A stretch of DNA of 28,389 bases, taken from positions 2,903 through 31,291 of the forward strand of contig DDVC01000047.1 in NCBI GenBank assembly GCA_002345145.1, written 5' to 3'. This document shows positions 1-8,407 of the stretch, one piece after another; position 1 is the first letter of the stretch, and each line of letters starts with the position of its first letter. The DNA comes from Bacteroidetes bacterium UBA2322 (GTDB lineage: Bacteria > Bacteroidota > Bacteroidia > Chitinophagales > UBA2359). The notes beneath the pieces are model-generated. The model made no database searches. It was not told where the DNA came from and saw nothing but the letters and a program-made list of their open reading frames with translations. The position numbers and the translations under genes were made by a program.

Positions 1-20
1 TGCGTCTTTGCGTGAAACAA
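1..20. repeat. Fragment of a TTTGCGTC-type intergenic repeat
   Basis: The first bases read TGCGTCTTTGCGTGAAAC, two overlapping TGCGT(C/G) units. I recognise this wording from short intergenic repeats that recur in many bacterial genomes; that is recollection, not a search. The rest of 21-72 is noncoding, with a short TTTTTCAC/TTTTCAC reiteration just downstream of the minus-strand gene. No function is claimed. Confidence 0.35.
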
Positions 21-72
21 AATCGGGCAAGGTTTTTTAGGAAAGCACAATTTTTCACTTTTCACTTTTTCA

Positions 73-2262
73 CTACCGCACCTCATTCACGCCTATTATG
101 CCGGCGTTTTGCCTAAACAGGGTAAAATCTTGCAGGTTAACCACCCCGTCAAGGTTGCAGTCGGCAGATAGGTAAGGTTGTGCAGGGGCGGCAAATTGTG
201 TGGCATACATTGTAAAATCATGCACATTTATGACACCGTTGGCATTTATATCGGCAGCCCAAAGGGCGTGGTAGCCTGCGCCCATGTTTACCAACTGCTG
301 TGCGCCCATGTTTACTACTGCCGGATTACCAAAATTAAATGGTGCGGCATTAGGCAGCAGCAGCGGAGCGGCACTTATAACGGGCAGGTGGTTTCGGGTT
401 TTCAGGCATAGGTGGTAGGGGGCATTTGGGGCAAGAGAGGTAAACAGTACCCCATCGGGCGAGTTATCTATATCCACTATATCGCCATTTTGCAGCAAAA
501 AAGCGGCGCGGCGTTCTACCACTTGGGTGGGGTTGGCAGGGTGGCGCACTTCCAGCAGCACCCAGTCGGTAGTGTTGGCAGGTATATCGGTAAGGCTGTT
601 CAGGCTTTCGGTGCCGGCGTAGTTCCAAGGGGCTTGGTTAAAGGGTTGTTGTAGGGGCAGTAGGTTATTGGCTCTAAGTATGTTGTGCATTGCGCCCGCG
701 CCGGTGTATGCACCCTGCAAAAATGCCTGCGCCCGCACCCTCACCGGCGGAATATGCAGGGGGCAAACTGTTTGCTCGCCGGCTACAAAACGCGCCCGCG
801 CCGGATTGGTGCCGCTGTTAAGCGGATTAGGTATGCCAATGGTGGGCAACACACCGGTTATGTTCCAAAAATCGGGCGGCTGGGTAAGGTAGTACGATAC
901 ATCGGCAAGCGTACCCGTACCCGATGGGGTAATTGTTCCCTTTATGTTGTTGCCATGTTGTATATGATTGCTGCCGGTTATGGTGTAAAAGCCCTGCAAA
1001 AAGGCAGTGCTGGTTACTTCGTTGCCTACAAAATGCTGCATATTAGAGCCCGATGAGGTCATATAAATGCCGTAGGTGGTAAACCGGTTTCGGAATATAG
1101 TATTATAAGGACCCGATGGACCCCAATAGTCGTCTATCCAAAACAGTTCGCAGATATTGCCTTCAAACAGGTTGGCGTAGGCATAGTGCCCATGCAGGTT
1201 AATATCGGCGGCAAAATTATTCGGAAACTCGCTTCGGTAGCCGTCAAATGCATAATTATATGCCAGCACATTACCATTTGCCCCCTGTTTTACCGACATA
1301 GCATGACGCAGCCGTTCAAACACATTGTTAGCCACCAAGCACTGCCCGCTGTGATGATTGAGCATTACCCCGTAGCCGCGTGTGCCACTGCCATCGTAGG
1401 TAAAGGCATGATGAATATAACAACCGGTAACCTCTATATCAGTACTGGCGGTAATGGATATATGCGCCCCTACGCTTTTATTGCTGTGAATGCCCTTTAC
1501 CCAACAATTAGTCGCAAAATTGAAACTTATGTTGTAACCGGCACCCGTATTACTATCGGCAAGGCGTTCCACATATAAACATTCAATACCCGCATTGGTG
1601 GCAGGGTTAATAGGACGTATTCGGGGCGAAAAAGTGGCATCATAATCAATGCGCAAAGGGTAAGCCAACAGCAGCGTATTACCCTCACCTTTGCCCGATA
1701 TTTTTACAATTTGCCCCTTAGAGTTGGCAGCCCAAGTGGCGGGGTTGGTATCCCATGCAGGGTTGTTGTCTTCTAACAGCTCGGCATAACTACCTACGGT
1801 AAAAGCGGTGGCATCGGAAACGGTAATGGCGGTAGAACCTTTGGTGAAACCCGATACAACAGGGGTAAAACTGCCCGTTGCAGAGCCGCTTACATTAATG
1901 CCATACGTACCCGAACTGGGTTGGTCAAACAACAATCGGGCAGTTTGTGCGCTTTCGCCCCGCAGCACCACACCCGATGGCAGGGTAATAGTGCCCGTTA
2001 GCCGGTAATTGCCCGCCGGAAAATACACCACACCCGCCACTCCGCCCAAGGCAGCAATGGCAGCCGCCACAGCAGGCGAGTCGTTGGTAGTGGCATTGCC
2101 CGTAGCGCCGTAATCCAGCACATTCACCACCGTTGGCGGATTGGGCAGTAGATAATCTAAACCGGCTAAATACCACTCCACCTGTCGGTTTTGCGGTATT
2201 ACCTGTCCGCACAATTGTATCCAGCAAAAATAAAAAATAAGAGCGCTACATACCTTTTTCAT
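73..2262 (-). CDS. Secreted pectate-lyase-fold protein with C-terminal dockerin-like duplication
   Basis: This is a predicted exported right-handed beta-helix protein, probably acting on or binding polysaccharide outside the cell. The reading frame opens at 2292, but I prefer the ATG at 2262. It puts a normal signal peptide (MKKVCSALIFYFCWIQLCGQ) at the N-terminus and gives 729 residues. Residues about 45-115 (NVLDYGATGNATTNDSPAV, then VYFPAGNYRLTG and LPSGVVLRGES) match the start of the pectate-lyase-superfamily fold. The middle has many short Asn/Gly-rich strands typical of a parallel beta-helix. The last 60 residues hold two EF-hand-like repeats, ADINANGVINVHDFTMY and ADCNLDGVVNLQDFTLF, which is a dockerin-type pattern. 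The protein ends about ten residues later, with no T9SS sorting domain visible. The substrate cannot be read from the sequence, and a catalytic site was not identified. The gene is divergent from the SRPBCC gene, with a 179-bp gap between preferred starts. Confidence 0.8.
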   Translation of the reverse strand: MKKVCSALIFYFCWIQLCGQVIPQNRQVEWYLAGLDYLLPNPPTVVNVLDYGATGNATTNDSPAVAAAIAALGGVAGVVYFPAGNYRLTGTITLPSGVVLRGESAQTARLLFDQPSSGTYGINVSGSATGSFTPVVSGFTKGSTAITVSDATAFTVGSYAELLEDNNPAWDTNPATWAANSKGQIVKISGKGEGNTLLLAYPLRIDYDATFSPRIRPINPATNAGIECLYVERLADSNTGAGYNISFNFATNCWVKGIHSNKSVGAHISITASTDIEVTGCYIHHAFTYDGSGTRGYGVMLNHHSGQCLVANNVFERLRHAMSVKQGANGNVLAYNYAFDGYRSEFPNNFAADINLHGHYAYANLFEGNICELFWIDDYWGPSGPYNTIFRNRFTTYGIYMTSSGSNMQHFVGNEVTSTAFLQGFYTITGSNHIQHGNNIKGTITPSGTGTLADVSYYLTQPPDFWNITGVLPTIGIPNPLNSGTNPARARFVAGEQTVCPLHIPPVRVRAQAFLQGAYTGAGAMHNILRANNLLPLQQPFNQAPWNYAGTESLNSLTDIPANTTDWVLLEVRHPANPTQVVERRAAFLLQNGDIVDIDNSPDGVLFTSLAPNAPYHLCLKTRNHLPVISAAPLLLPNAAPFNFGNPAVVNMGAQQLVNMGAGYHALWAADINANGVINVHDFTMYATQFAAPAQPYLSADCNLDGVVNLQDFTLFRQNAGIIGVNEVR

Positions 2263-2382
2263 AGTGGCTGCGTTAAACGTTCTGGACTGCAAGTTGATTT
2301 ATGACCATTTGCTGCAAAATGCTGTTTGCGTTTTGGGGCAATTTTAGGTAATTAGCAGCAAAAATTACCACTTTACAGGTTG

Positions 2383-2407
2383 AAAATAAGCAACTGTTGC
2401 TTATTTT
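2383..2407. promoter_or_regulatory. Perfect AT-rich inverted repeat in the divergent promoter region
   Basis: AAAATAAGCAA at 2383-2393 and TTGCTTATTTT at 2397-2407 are perfect complements separated by CTG. It lies 35 bp before the preferred start of the plus-strand SRPBCC gene and about 120 bp from the start of the minus-strand beta-helix gene. An operator for a dimeric regulator, or a weak hairpin in a leader, would both fit. A TACATTTC box at 2408-2415, one base off the TAnnTTTG consensus, abuts it on the right. Confidence 0.4.
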
Positions 2408-2441
2408 TACATTTCCTTTCAAACAATTTCCTTTTTTGCAC

Positions 2442-3059
2442 ATGAAAATCCTTCCTTTCTTTCAAAAAACTGCCCTTTTGTGCAGTGTTTTGGTGTTTTT
2501 TTCGTTTACCAACCTTGGTCAGAACGACTGGCAGTTGGCAAAAGAGCAAAGCGGTATTAAGGTTTTTACCAGAAGTGGTAAAGCCGAAATGAAAGAATAC
2601 CGCGGCGAAGCTGTTATTGAAGCTCCGGTAGAGGAGGTTTTTGCCGTACTTAATAAATTTGACGAGTACAGTACCTGGATGCCCAGCTGTTTAGAAAACA
2701 AGATAATTAAGCGCGTTTCAGATGCTGAATTTTACCAATACAACGTTACCGATGCCCCCTGGCCCGTAAGCGACCGAGATAGCGTAATGAAAACCAAAAT
2801 CACCAAACAAGCATCGGGCGTTATCACCATAGAACTCACCGCCGTGCCCGATTATATTCCCGAAAAAAAAGGCAGAATTCGGGTTCCTACCTTTAAAGGT
2901 TTGTGGAAACTCACACCCAAAAACGGTAAAACTGAAGTAATCTATGAGGGCAAACCCAGCACCGGCGGCAATATTCCTACTTGGTTGGCAAATTCTTCGG
3001 TAGTGGATATTCCGCTCAATACGCTCACAAATCTCAAATCATTAGTTATCGGAAAATAA
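2442..3059 (+). CDS. Exported START/SRPBCC-domain lipid-binding-like protein
   Basis: This is a predicted periplasmic or secreted protein of the START/SRPBCC (Bet v1-like) fold, which binds hydrophobic ligands in a cavity. The frame opens at 2397, but the ATG at 2442 gives a clean signal peptide (MKILPFFQKTALLCSVLVFF, then SFTNLGQ) and 205 residues. The mature part begins NDWQLAKEQSGIKVFTR and continues with EAPVEEVFAVLNKFDEYSTW. It then has DAPWPVSDRDSVMKTKI, the usual START-family central motif, and a final helix near DIPLNTLTNLKSLV. The sequence is close in layout to small START proteins common in Bacteroidota and proteobacteria. The ligand is unknown. The gene appears to be a single-gene unit; no terminator was recognised in the following bases. 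Confidence 0.82.
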   Translation: MKILPFFQKTALLCSVLVFFSFTNLGQNDWQLAKEQSGIKVFTRSGKAEMKEYRGEAVIEAPVEEVFAVLNKFDEYSTWMPSCLENKIIKRVSDAEFYQYNVTDAPWPVSDRDSVMKTKITKQASGVITIELTAVPDYIPEKKGRIRVPTFKGLWKLTPKNGKTEVIYEGKPSTGGNIPTWLANSSVVDIPLNTLTNLKSLVIGK

Positions 3060-3481
3060 CAAAACGAGAGCGCTCAGTTCAGGAGGATACCAACTACTCT
3101 ATACCACGGGTGCAGCCCTTGTTTGATGTATAGATGGAGATATTCAACCCCTTTTCAGCAAAAAAAGTACACAGATAACGCGGATTAAACGGATAAACGC
3201 GGGTAAAAGGATAGTTTGTACAGATACAAAACAACAACAAGCCCGAAAGTGGTTTAGCCTCAAAATCCCAAAATCAAAGCAATCCGAAATCAAAGCAATC
3301 CCGAATTGACGTTATTTTTTAATAATCAGCATTCATCAGCTCCATCCGTGTTATTTGTGTGCTAATGGCCGGCGGCTTTTAGCTCATGCCGGCAGCACGG
3401 AACTTATGTGCCATTTTACATCAAACCGGGGTTACACCCCTATACCACTACCCACTAAAAACTAACAGCTAAAAACCAAAC
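3060..3481. other. Gene-free region with nested inverted repeats
   Basis: I see no plausible gene on either strand. The stretch contains two nearly concentric inverted repeats, listed separately, and AT-rich low-complexity sequence such as a CCCAAAATCAAAGCAATCC reiteration at about 3266-3302. An AGGAGG word at 3081-3086 is not followed by a suitably spaced start codon. No clear promoter for dnaE was recognised. Confidence 0.6.
3108..3439. repeat. Outer plus inner imperfect inverted repeats, about 330 bp overall
   Basis: Outer arms: 3108-3130 (GGGTGCAGCCCTTGTTTG then ATGTA) and 3417-3439. The reverse complement of the right arm matches the left at 19 of 23 positions. Inner arms: 3170-3185 (CACAGATAACGCGGAT) and 3344-3359 (ATCCGTGTTATTTGTG), 14 of 16 complementary. 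The midpoints of the two pairs differ by only about 9 bp, so they look like parts of one palindromic element. No transposase or coding frame lies inside. Confidence 0.5.
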
Positions 3482-6400
3482 ATGATATTCAACCACCTCC
3501 ACTGCCACACCCAGTACTCCCTTTTAGACGGAGCCGCAAGCATATCTCGCCTGTTCAAAAAAGCCGCCGCCGATGGTATGCGCGGCATGGCTATTACCGA
3601 CCATGGCAATATGCTGGGCGTGTTTCAGTTTGTTGCTGAATCGGCAAAACACAACAACGGGCAGGTAAAACCCATTGTGGGCTGCGAGTTCTACTTAGTA
3701 GCCGACCGCCACAAACGACAGTTTACCAAAGACGACAAAGACCGCCGTTACCACCAGCTTTTCCTTGCCAAAAATGCCCAAGGTTACCAAAACCTCACCA
3801 AAATGTGTTCGCTCGGATACATAGAAGGACTCTACGGCAAGTACCCCCGCATAGACAAAGAGCTGGTGCTACAATACCATACCGGGCTCATTGCCACCAC
3901 CTGCTGTTTAGGAGCCGAAGTGCCCCAAGCCATCTTAAACAAAGGGGAAGCCGAAGCCCGAAAAGTGTTTGAGTGGTGGCTCAATATCTTTGGCGAGGAT
4001 TATTATGTAGAACTCCAACGCCACCACCTTAAAGAACAAGAAGAGGTAAACCGAGTATTGCTCAAATTTGCCAAAGATTACAACGTAAAAATTATTGCTA
4101 CCAACGACTCGCACTACGTTGACCGACAAGATGCCAATGCACACGATATTTTGCTCTGCATCAACACCGGCGAAAAACAAAGCACCCCAAAAGCCGATGA
4201 GTTTATAGATGATAGCTCGCAAATGAAAAACCGCCGTTTTGCCTTTCCTAACGACGAGTTTTTCTTCAAAACCACCAACGAAATGAGCGCCCTCTTTGCC
4301 GACTTGCCCCAGGCAATAGACAATACCAACGAAATTGTAGATAAGATAGAACCCCTAAAACTTAAACAAGACATACTCCTGCCCAACTACCAAGTGCCCG
4401 AAGGGTTTGCCACACAAGACGATTACCTGGAACACCTTACCTACCAGGGCGCAAAAAAACGATACAAAGACATAACGCCCGAAATAGACGAGCGCCTCCG
4501 TTTTGAATTATTTACCATAAAAACCATGGGGTTTGCCGGCTACTTCCTCATTGTTGCCGATTTTATCCAAGCCGGGCGAAACTTGGGCGTTCTTGTAGGT
4601 CCCGGCAGAGGCTCAGCAGCAGGCTCAGCAGTGGCTTATTGCATTGGCATCACCAATATAGACCCCATTCACTACAACCTCCTATTTGAGCGATTCCTGA
4701 ACCCCGACCGCAAATCAATGCCCGATATTGATACCGATTTTGATGACGAGGGCAGGCAAAAGGTAATAGATTACGTAGTAGAAAAGTATGGTAAACAACA
4801 GGTAGCTCACATTGTAACCTACGGCACTATGGCTGCCAAAATGAGCATTAAAGACGTAGCCCGTGTAATGGATTTACCCCTTGCCGATGCCAACGCCCTT
4901 GCCAAATTAGTGCCCGAAAAACCCGGCATTAAGCTAGACCGCGTGCTCAATGCACCCATCACCGGCGATAACAGCCTGTCTGATAAGGAAGGGTTGCAGC
5001 CCGATGATGTAGAAAACGCCAAACAACTCCGCGAAATTATGAACGGAGCCGACCTCCGCGCAAAAGTGCTTAAAGAAGCCTTAGTGCTTGAAGGCTCCGT
5101 TAGAGGCACCGGTATTCACGCCGCAGGCATCATCATTGCACCCAAAGACCTTACCCAAATTATTCCCGTTTGCACCTCCAAAGAAACACAACTCCTCATT
5201 ACCCAATACGAAGGCAGCATTATTGAAGATGCCGGCGTTATTAAAATGGACTTACTGGGGCTCAAAACCCTTTCCATAGTGCGCGATGCCCTCGCCCTTA
5301 TTAAACAAAACCACGGTATTACCATAGATATAGACAACATTCCACTCGGCGATATAAAAACCTACGAACTTTACCAGCGCGGCGATACCAACGGCACCTT
5401 CCAGTTTGAAAGCCCGGGTATGCAAAAACACCTGCGCGACCTTAAACCCGACTGTTTTGATGACCTTATAGCCATGAACGCCCTTTACCGACCCGGTCCG
5501 TTAGAATACATACCTAATTATATAGCCCGAAAACACGGCAGAGAAAAAGTAACCTTTGACCTGCCCGAAATGGAGGAACACCTAAAAAGTACCTACGGCA
5601 TTACCGTGTATCAGGAGCAGGTGATGCTCCTATCCCAAAAATTAGCCAATTTTACCAAAGGCGATGCCGATGTGCTCCGAAAAGCTATGGGTAAAAAACA
5701 AATTGCCGTACTCAATAAAATGAAAACCCAATTTATTGAGGGCGCTGCCCAAAACGGACACCCAAAAGATAAATGCGAAAAAATATGGACCGACTGGGAA
5801 GCCTTTGCCTCCTACGCCTTTAATAAATCGCACTCCACCTGCTATGCTTTTGTGGCTTACCAAACCGCCTACCTAAAAGCACACTACCCCGCTGAGTACA
5901 TGGCAGCAGTGCTTACCCACAACCAAAACAATATAGACAAAATAACCTTTTTTATGGAAGAATGCCGCCGAATGGGTATTCCGGTAAAAGGTCCTGATAT
6001 TAACGAAAGCAACATCTTATTTGCCGTAAACAAAAAAGGCGAAATACGCTTTGCCCTCTCTGCCATTAAAGGCGTAGGCGAGGCGGCAGTGGCAGAAATC
6101 ATTAAAGAACGCATTAAAAACGGCAACTTTACCGGCATTTTTGATTTTGCCAAGCGCGTAAACCTGCGAACGGTAAACAAAAAATCGTTCGAAAGCCTTG
6201 CCTATGCCGGCGCTTTTGACGGATTTGGGCTCAAACGCGCACAATTTTTTTACACCCCCGCCGCCGACCAAACAAACCTCATAGAAAAAGCACAGCGCTT
6301 TGGCAACCAATACCAATCTACACAACAAAACACCATGGCTACCCTTTTTGGCGATGCCAATGACATAGCTCTGGAAGAACCCAAAATACCCGATTGCGAA

Positions 6401-7042
6401 GAGTTCCCACTACTTGAACGACTCAATTACGAGCGCGATGCCATAGGTATTTACCTCACCGGGCACCCACTCGATGACTACAAAGTGGCTATCCAAAACT
6501 TTTGCAACTGCCAACTCTCCGAGTTAGATAAATTTAAAAACAAAGACCTTTCTATAGGTTGTATGGTTATAGAAGCCGACCACCGCATGTCTAAAAATGG
6601 TAAAGCCTTTGGGCGTTTTGTGCTGGAAGACTACAACAGCACCTACGAGCTTACCCTGTTTGGCAATGACTACATCACCCACAAAAACTTTTTTGAAAAA
6701 GGTAGATTCCTCTACGTCAGAGGCAGAATGGAGCCTAACTGGAAACGCACCGGCGATGAGTTTAAGGTTACACAGGTAAAACTCTTAGCCACCGTGCTCG
6801 AAGAAATGACCAAAACCATCACCCTGCAAGTACCCCTACATACCATTACCGACCGGTTTATTGCCCAGTTAGAAGAGCTTTGCCTCCGCCACCCGGGCAA
6901 GGTTGCCCTTCAACTAAAAATTACCGACCAGCACAATAACTACGCTATAGACCTCCACTCCACCAAGTTTCAACTTGCCCCCGACCATCGGGTTATTGAT
7001 ACCATTAACCAATGGGAGGACGTAGGCTATAAACTCAATTAA
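3482..7042 (+). CDS. dnaE: DNA polymerase III subunit alpha
   Basis: This is the replicative polymerase catalytic subunit, 1186 residues, close to the about 1160 of the E. coli protein. The N-terminal PHP domain starts with FNHLHCHTQYSLLDG and includes AITDHGNM and IATNDSHYVDRQDANAHDI. The polymerase core has VGPGRGSAAGSAVAYC and the catalytic aspartates D415 and D417 in MPDIDTDFD. The third acidic residue is most likely D590 in VIKMDLLGLKTL. The fingers/thumb region carries YQEQVMLLSQ and ASYAFNKSHSTCYAFVAYQT. A tandem helix-hairpin-helix region (FALSAIKGVGEAAV) follows near residue 860. Near residue 1020-1110 an OB-fold (CMVIEADHRMSKNGKAFGRF, then YVRGRMEP) is present. The gene stands alone, in convergent orientation to purK. 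This is the DnaE1-type polymerase, not PolC, since no exonuclease domain is embedded. Confidence 0.98.
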   Translation: MIFNHLHCHTQYSLLDGAASISRLFKKAAADGMRGMAITDHGNMLGVFQFVAESAKHNNGQVKPIVGCEFYLVADRHKRQFTKDDKDRRYHQLFLAKNAQGYQNLTKMCSLGYIEGLYGKYPRIDKELVLQYHTGLIATTCCLGAEVPQAILNKGEAEARKVFEWWLNIFGEDYYVELQRHHLKEQEEVNRVLLKFAKDYNVKIIATNDSHYVDRQDANAHDILLCINTGEKQSTPKADEFIDDSSQMKNRRFAFPNDEFFFKTTNEMSALFADLPQAIDNTNEIVDKIEPLKLKQDILLPNYQVPEGFATQDDYLEHLTYQGAKKRYKDITPEIDERLRFELFTIKTMGFAGYFLIVADFIQAGRNLGVLVGPGRGSAAGSAVAYCIGITNIDPIHYNLLFERFLNPDRKSMPDIDTDFDDEGRQKVIDYVVEKYGKQQVAHIVTYGTMAAKMSIKDVARVMDLPLADANALAKLVPEKPGIKLDRVLNAPITGDNSLSDKEGLQPDDVENAKQLREIMNGADLRAKVLKEALVLEGSVRGTGIHAAGIIIAPKDLTQIIPVCTSKETQLLITQYEGSIIEDAGVIKMDLLGLKTLSIVRDALALIKQNHGITIDIDNIPLGDIKTYELYQRGDTNGTFQFESPGMQKHLRDLKPDCFDDLIAMNALYRPGPLEYIPNYIARKHGREKVTFDLPEMEEHLKSTYGITVYQEQVMLLSQKLANFTKGDADVLRKAMGKKQIAVLNKMKTQFIEGAAQNGHPKDKCEKIWTDWEAFASYAFNKSHSTCYAFVAYQTAYLKAHYPAEYMAAVLTHNQNNIDKITFFMEECRRMGIPVKGPDINESNILFAVNKKGEIRFALSAIKGVGEAAVAEIIKERIKNGNFTGIFDFAKRVNLRTVNKKSFESLAYAGAFDGFGLKRAQFFYTPAADQTNLIEKAQRFGNQYQSTQQNTMATLFGDANDIALEEPKIPDCEEFPLLERLNYERDAIGIYLTGHPLDDYKVAIQNFCNCQLSELDKFKNKDLSIGCMVIEADHRMSKNGKAFGRFVLEDYNSTYELTLFGNDYITHKNFFEKGRFLYVRGRMEPNWKRTGDEFKVTQVKLLATVLEEMTKTITLQVPLHTITDRFIAQLEELCLRHPGKVALQLKITDQHNNYAIDLHSTKFQLAPDHRVIDTINQWEDVGYKLN

Positions 7043-7152
7043 AACTTGATATTGTTTCCTGACTTTGACAGTTAAAATCAACTTATATTCTTATTATTCA
7101 CAACCCACATCCTGCTTTAAACGCAAGCGGAGGGGCATGCGCCTTTACGTCA

Positions 7153-8280
7153 TTACTCACCACTAACCACTTGTACTGCGTTTTTGAGGCGTTGCACTTG
7201 GCTGAGGAGGTGGTTAACATCGGTATCTAAGAGGGTTATATGCCCCATTTTTCGGCCGGGTTTGGTTAATTGTTTACCATATAGGTGAATGTAAGCGCGG
7301 GGAGTTTGCAAAACGGTATCCATACCCACATAACGGGCAACCCCGTTGTAACCGTTTGCACCAATGAGGTTGAGCATGGCGGCGGGGCATTTTATGTCGG
7401 TATTGCCCAATGGTAAACCCAAAATGGCGCGCCAGTGCTGTTCGTATTGCGAGGTAAAATTAGCCTTAATGGTTTGGTGTCCGCTGTTGTGAGGGCGGGG
7501 CGCTACTTCGTTTACCAAAATTTGCCCATCGGGGGTTAAAAACATTTCTACCGCTAAAATGCCTACCATGTTCAGCTCTTTGAGCACTTGCAGGGCAATT
7601 TGTTGGGCTTGGTACTCAGTTTGCGGACTAATTCGGGCAGGCTGGAGCAGGTAATCTACTAAATTATACTTGGGGTCAAAAACCAATTCTACTGCCGGAA
7701 AAGCAGCCGTTTCGCCCTGCACGTTTTTTGCCACTATAACAGCAAGTTCTTTATATACGGGCACGGTTTTTTCCAGCACACAAGGTTGGTCAAAGGCGTT
7801 TTGAATATCGGCAGGCGAGTTTAGGGGCATTACGCCGCGTCCGTCATACCCATCTTTACCCAGTTTGAGGAAGGCGGGCAAAAAATGGGCATATTGGTAA
7901 ATATCGGCTTGGTTATCGGTAAGTCTGAAATCGGCGGTAGGAATGTGGTGGGTTTGGTAAAACTGTTTCTGCGTTCTTTTGTCTTGAATAAGTTTAATAA
8001 CATCGGGCTGCGGGTAAACTGCTACGCCTTCGGAAGCTAATTTAGCTAAGGCATCGGTATTTACCTTTTCAATTTCAATGGTGAGCAGGTCTAAACCTTT
8101 GCCAAATTGGTACACCGTGTCGTAATCTTGCAAAGAACCGCAAACAAATCGGGCTGCTAAGTGGCGGCAGGGGGCATGCGCATCGGGGTCTAAAACATGT
8201 ACTTCTATATCAAAATCAATTCCGGCTTGTATTAACATGCGTCCTAATTGTCCGCCGCCTAAAATGCCTGCTTTTTTCAT
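7153..8280 (-). CDS. purK: N5-carboxyaminoimidazole ribonucleotide synthase (PurK)
   Basis: PurK is an ATP-grasp enzyme that converts AIR, bicarbonate and ATP to N5-CAIR in purine biosynthesis. The 375 residues are the usual family length. The N-terminus MKKAGILGGGQLGRMLIQAG is the signature of the PurK pre-ATP-grasp domain. ATP-binding elements include KLGKDGYDGRGV (139-150) and CVLEKTVPVYKELAVIVAKN (about 167-186). The metal/ATP acidic residues fall in VEMFL (244-248) and in LVNEVAPRPHNSGHQT (255-270), the strongest family marker. No purE is adjacent, so its partner mutase must be elsewhere. The gene is downstream of the HD hydrolase on the same strand, with a 127-bp gap that contains its own promoter-like sequence. 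It may therefore be transcribed separately. Confidence 0.97.
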   Translation of the reverse strand: MKKAGILGGGQLGRMLIQAGIDFDIEVHVLDPDAHAPCRHLAARFVCGSLQDYDTVYQFGKGLDLLTIEIEKVNTDALAKLASEGVAVYPQPDVIKLIQDKRTQKQFYQTHHIPTADFRLTDNQADIYQYAHFLPAFLKLGKDGYDGRGVMPLNSPADIQNAFDQPCVLEKTVPVYKELAVIVAKNVQGETAAFPAVELVFDPKYNLVDYLLQPARISPQTEYQAQQIALQVLKELNMVGILAVEMFLTPDGQILVNEVAPRPHNSGHQTIKANFTSQYEQHWRAILGLPLGNTDIKCPAAMLNLIGANGYNGVARYVGMDTVLQTPRAYIHLYGKQLTKPGRKMGHITLLDTDVNHLLSQVQRLKNAVQVVSGE

Positions 8281-8367
8281 GGTGGTGAAAAGTAAATGGG
8301 GTTATTTGGCAGTTGTTGCCTAAATTGTTTGCTTAAAAACAGATAAAGAACGGTAAAATAATAGCCG

Positions 8368-8395
8368 CAAAAGTACGCAATAACCCTTAGCCAAA
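8368..8395 (-). promoter_or_regulatory. Candidate Bacteroidota promoter for purK
   Basis: On the minus strand, TACTTTTG (8375-8368) fits the TAnnTTTG -7 consensus exactly. A TTTG (8395-8392) lies 16 bp upstream as a possible -33 box, slightly closer than the usual spacing of about 19. The expected start near 8361 gives an 80-nt leader to purK. The element sits just after the stop of the HD gene. Confidence 0.5.
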
Positions 8396-8407
8396 CCCAT
8401 AGTTGCA

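Noticed and set aside
178..1578. Plus-strand frames of 74-130 codons inside the beta-helix gene
   Set aside because: They are in other frames of a well-supported minus-strand gene, with no motifs and no start-region signals.
3081..3086. AGGAGG as a ribosome site for a small gene after the SRPBCC gene
   Set aside because: No start codon with a meaningful frame follows at a suitable distance, and this group of bacteria rarely uses Shine-Dalgarno sites.
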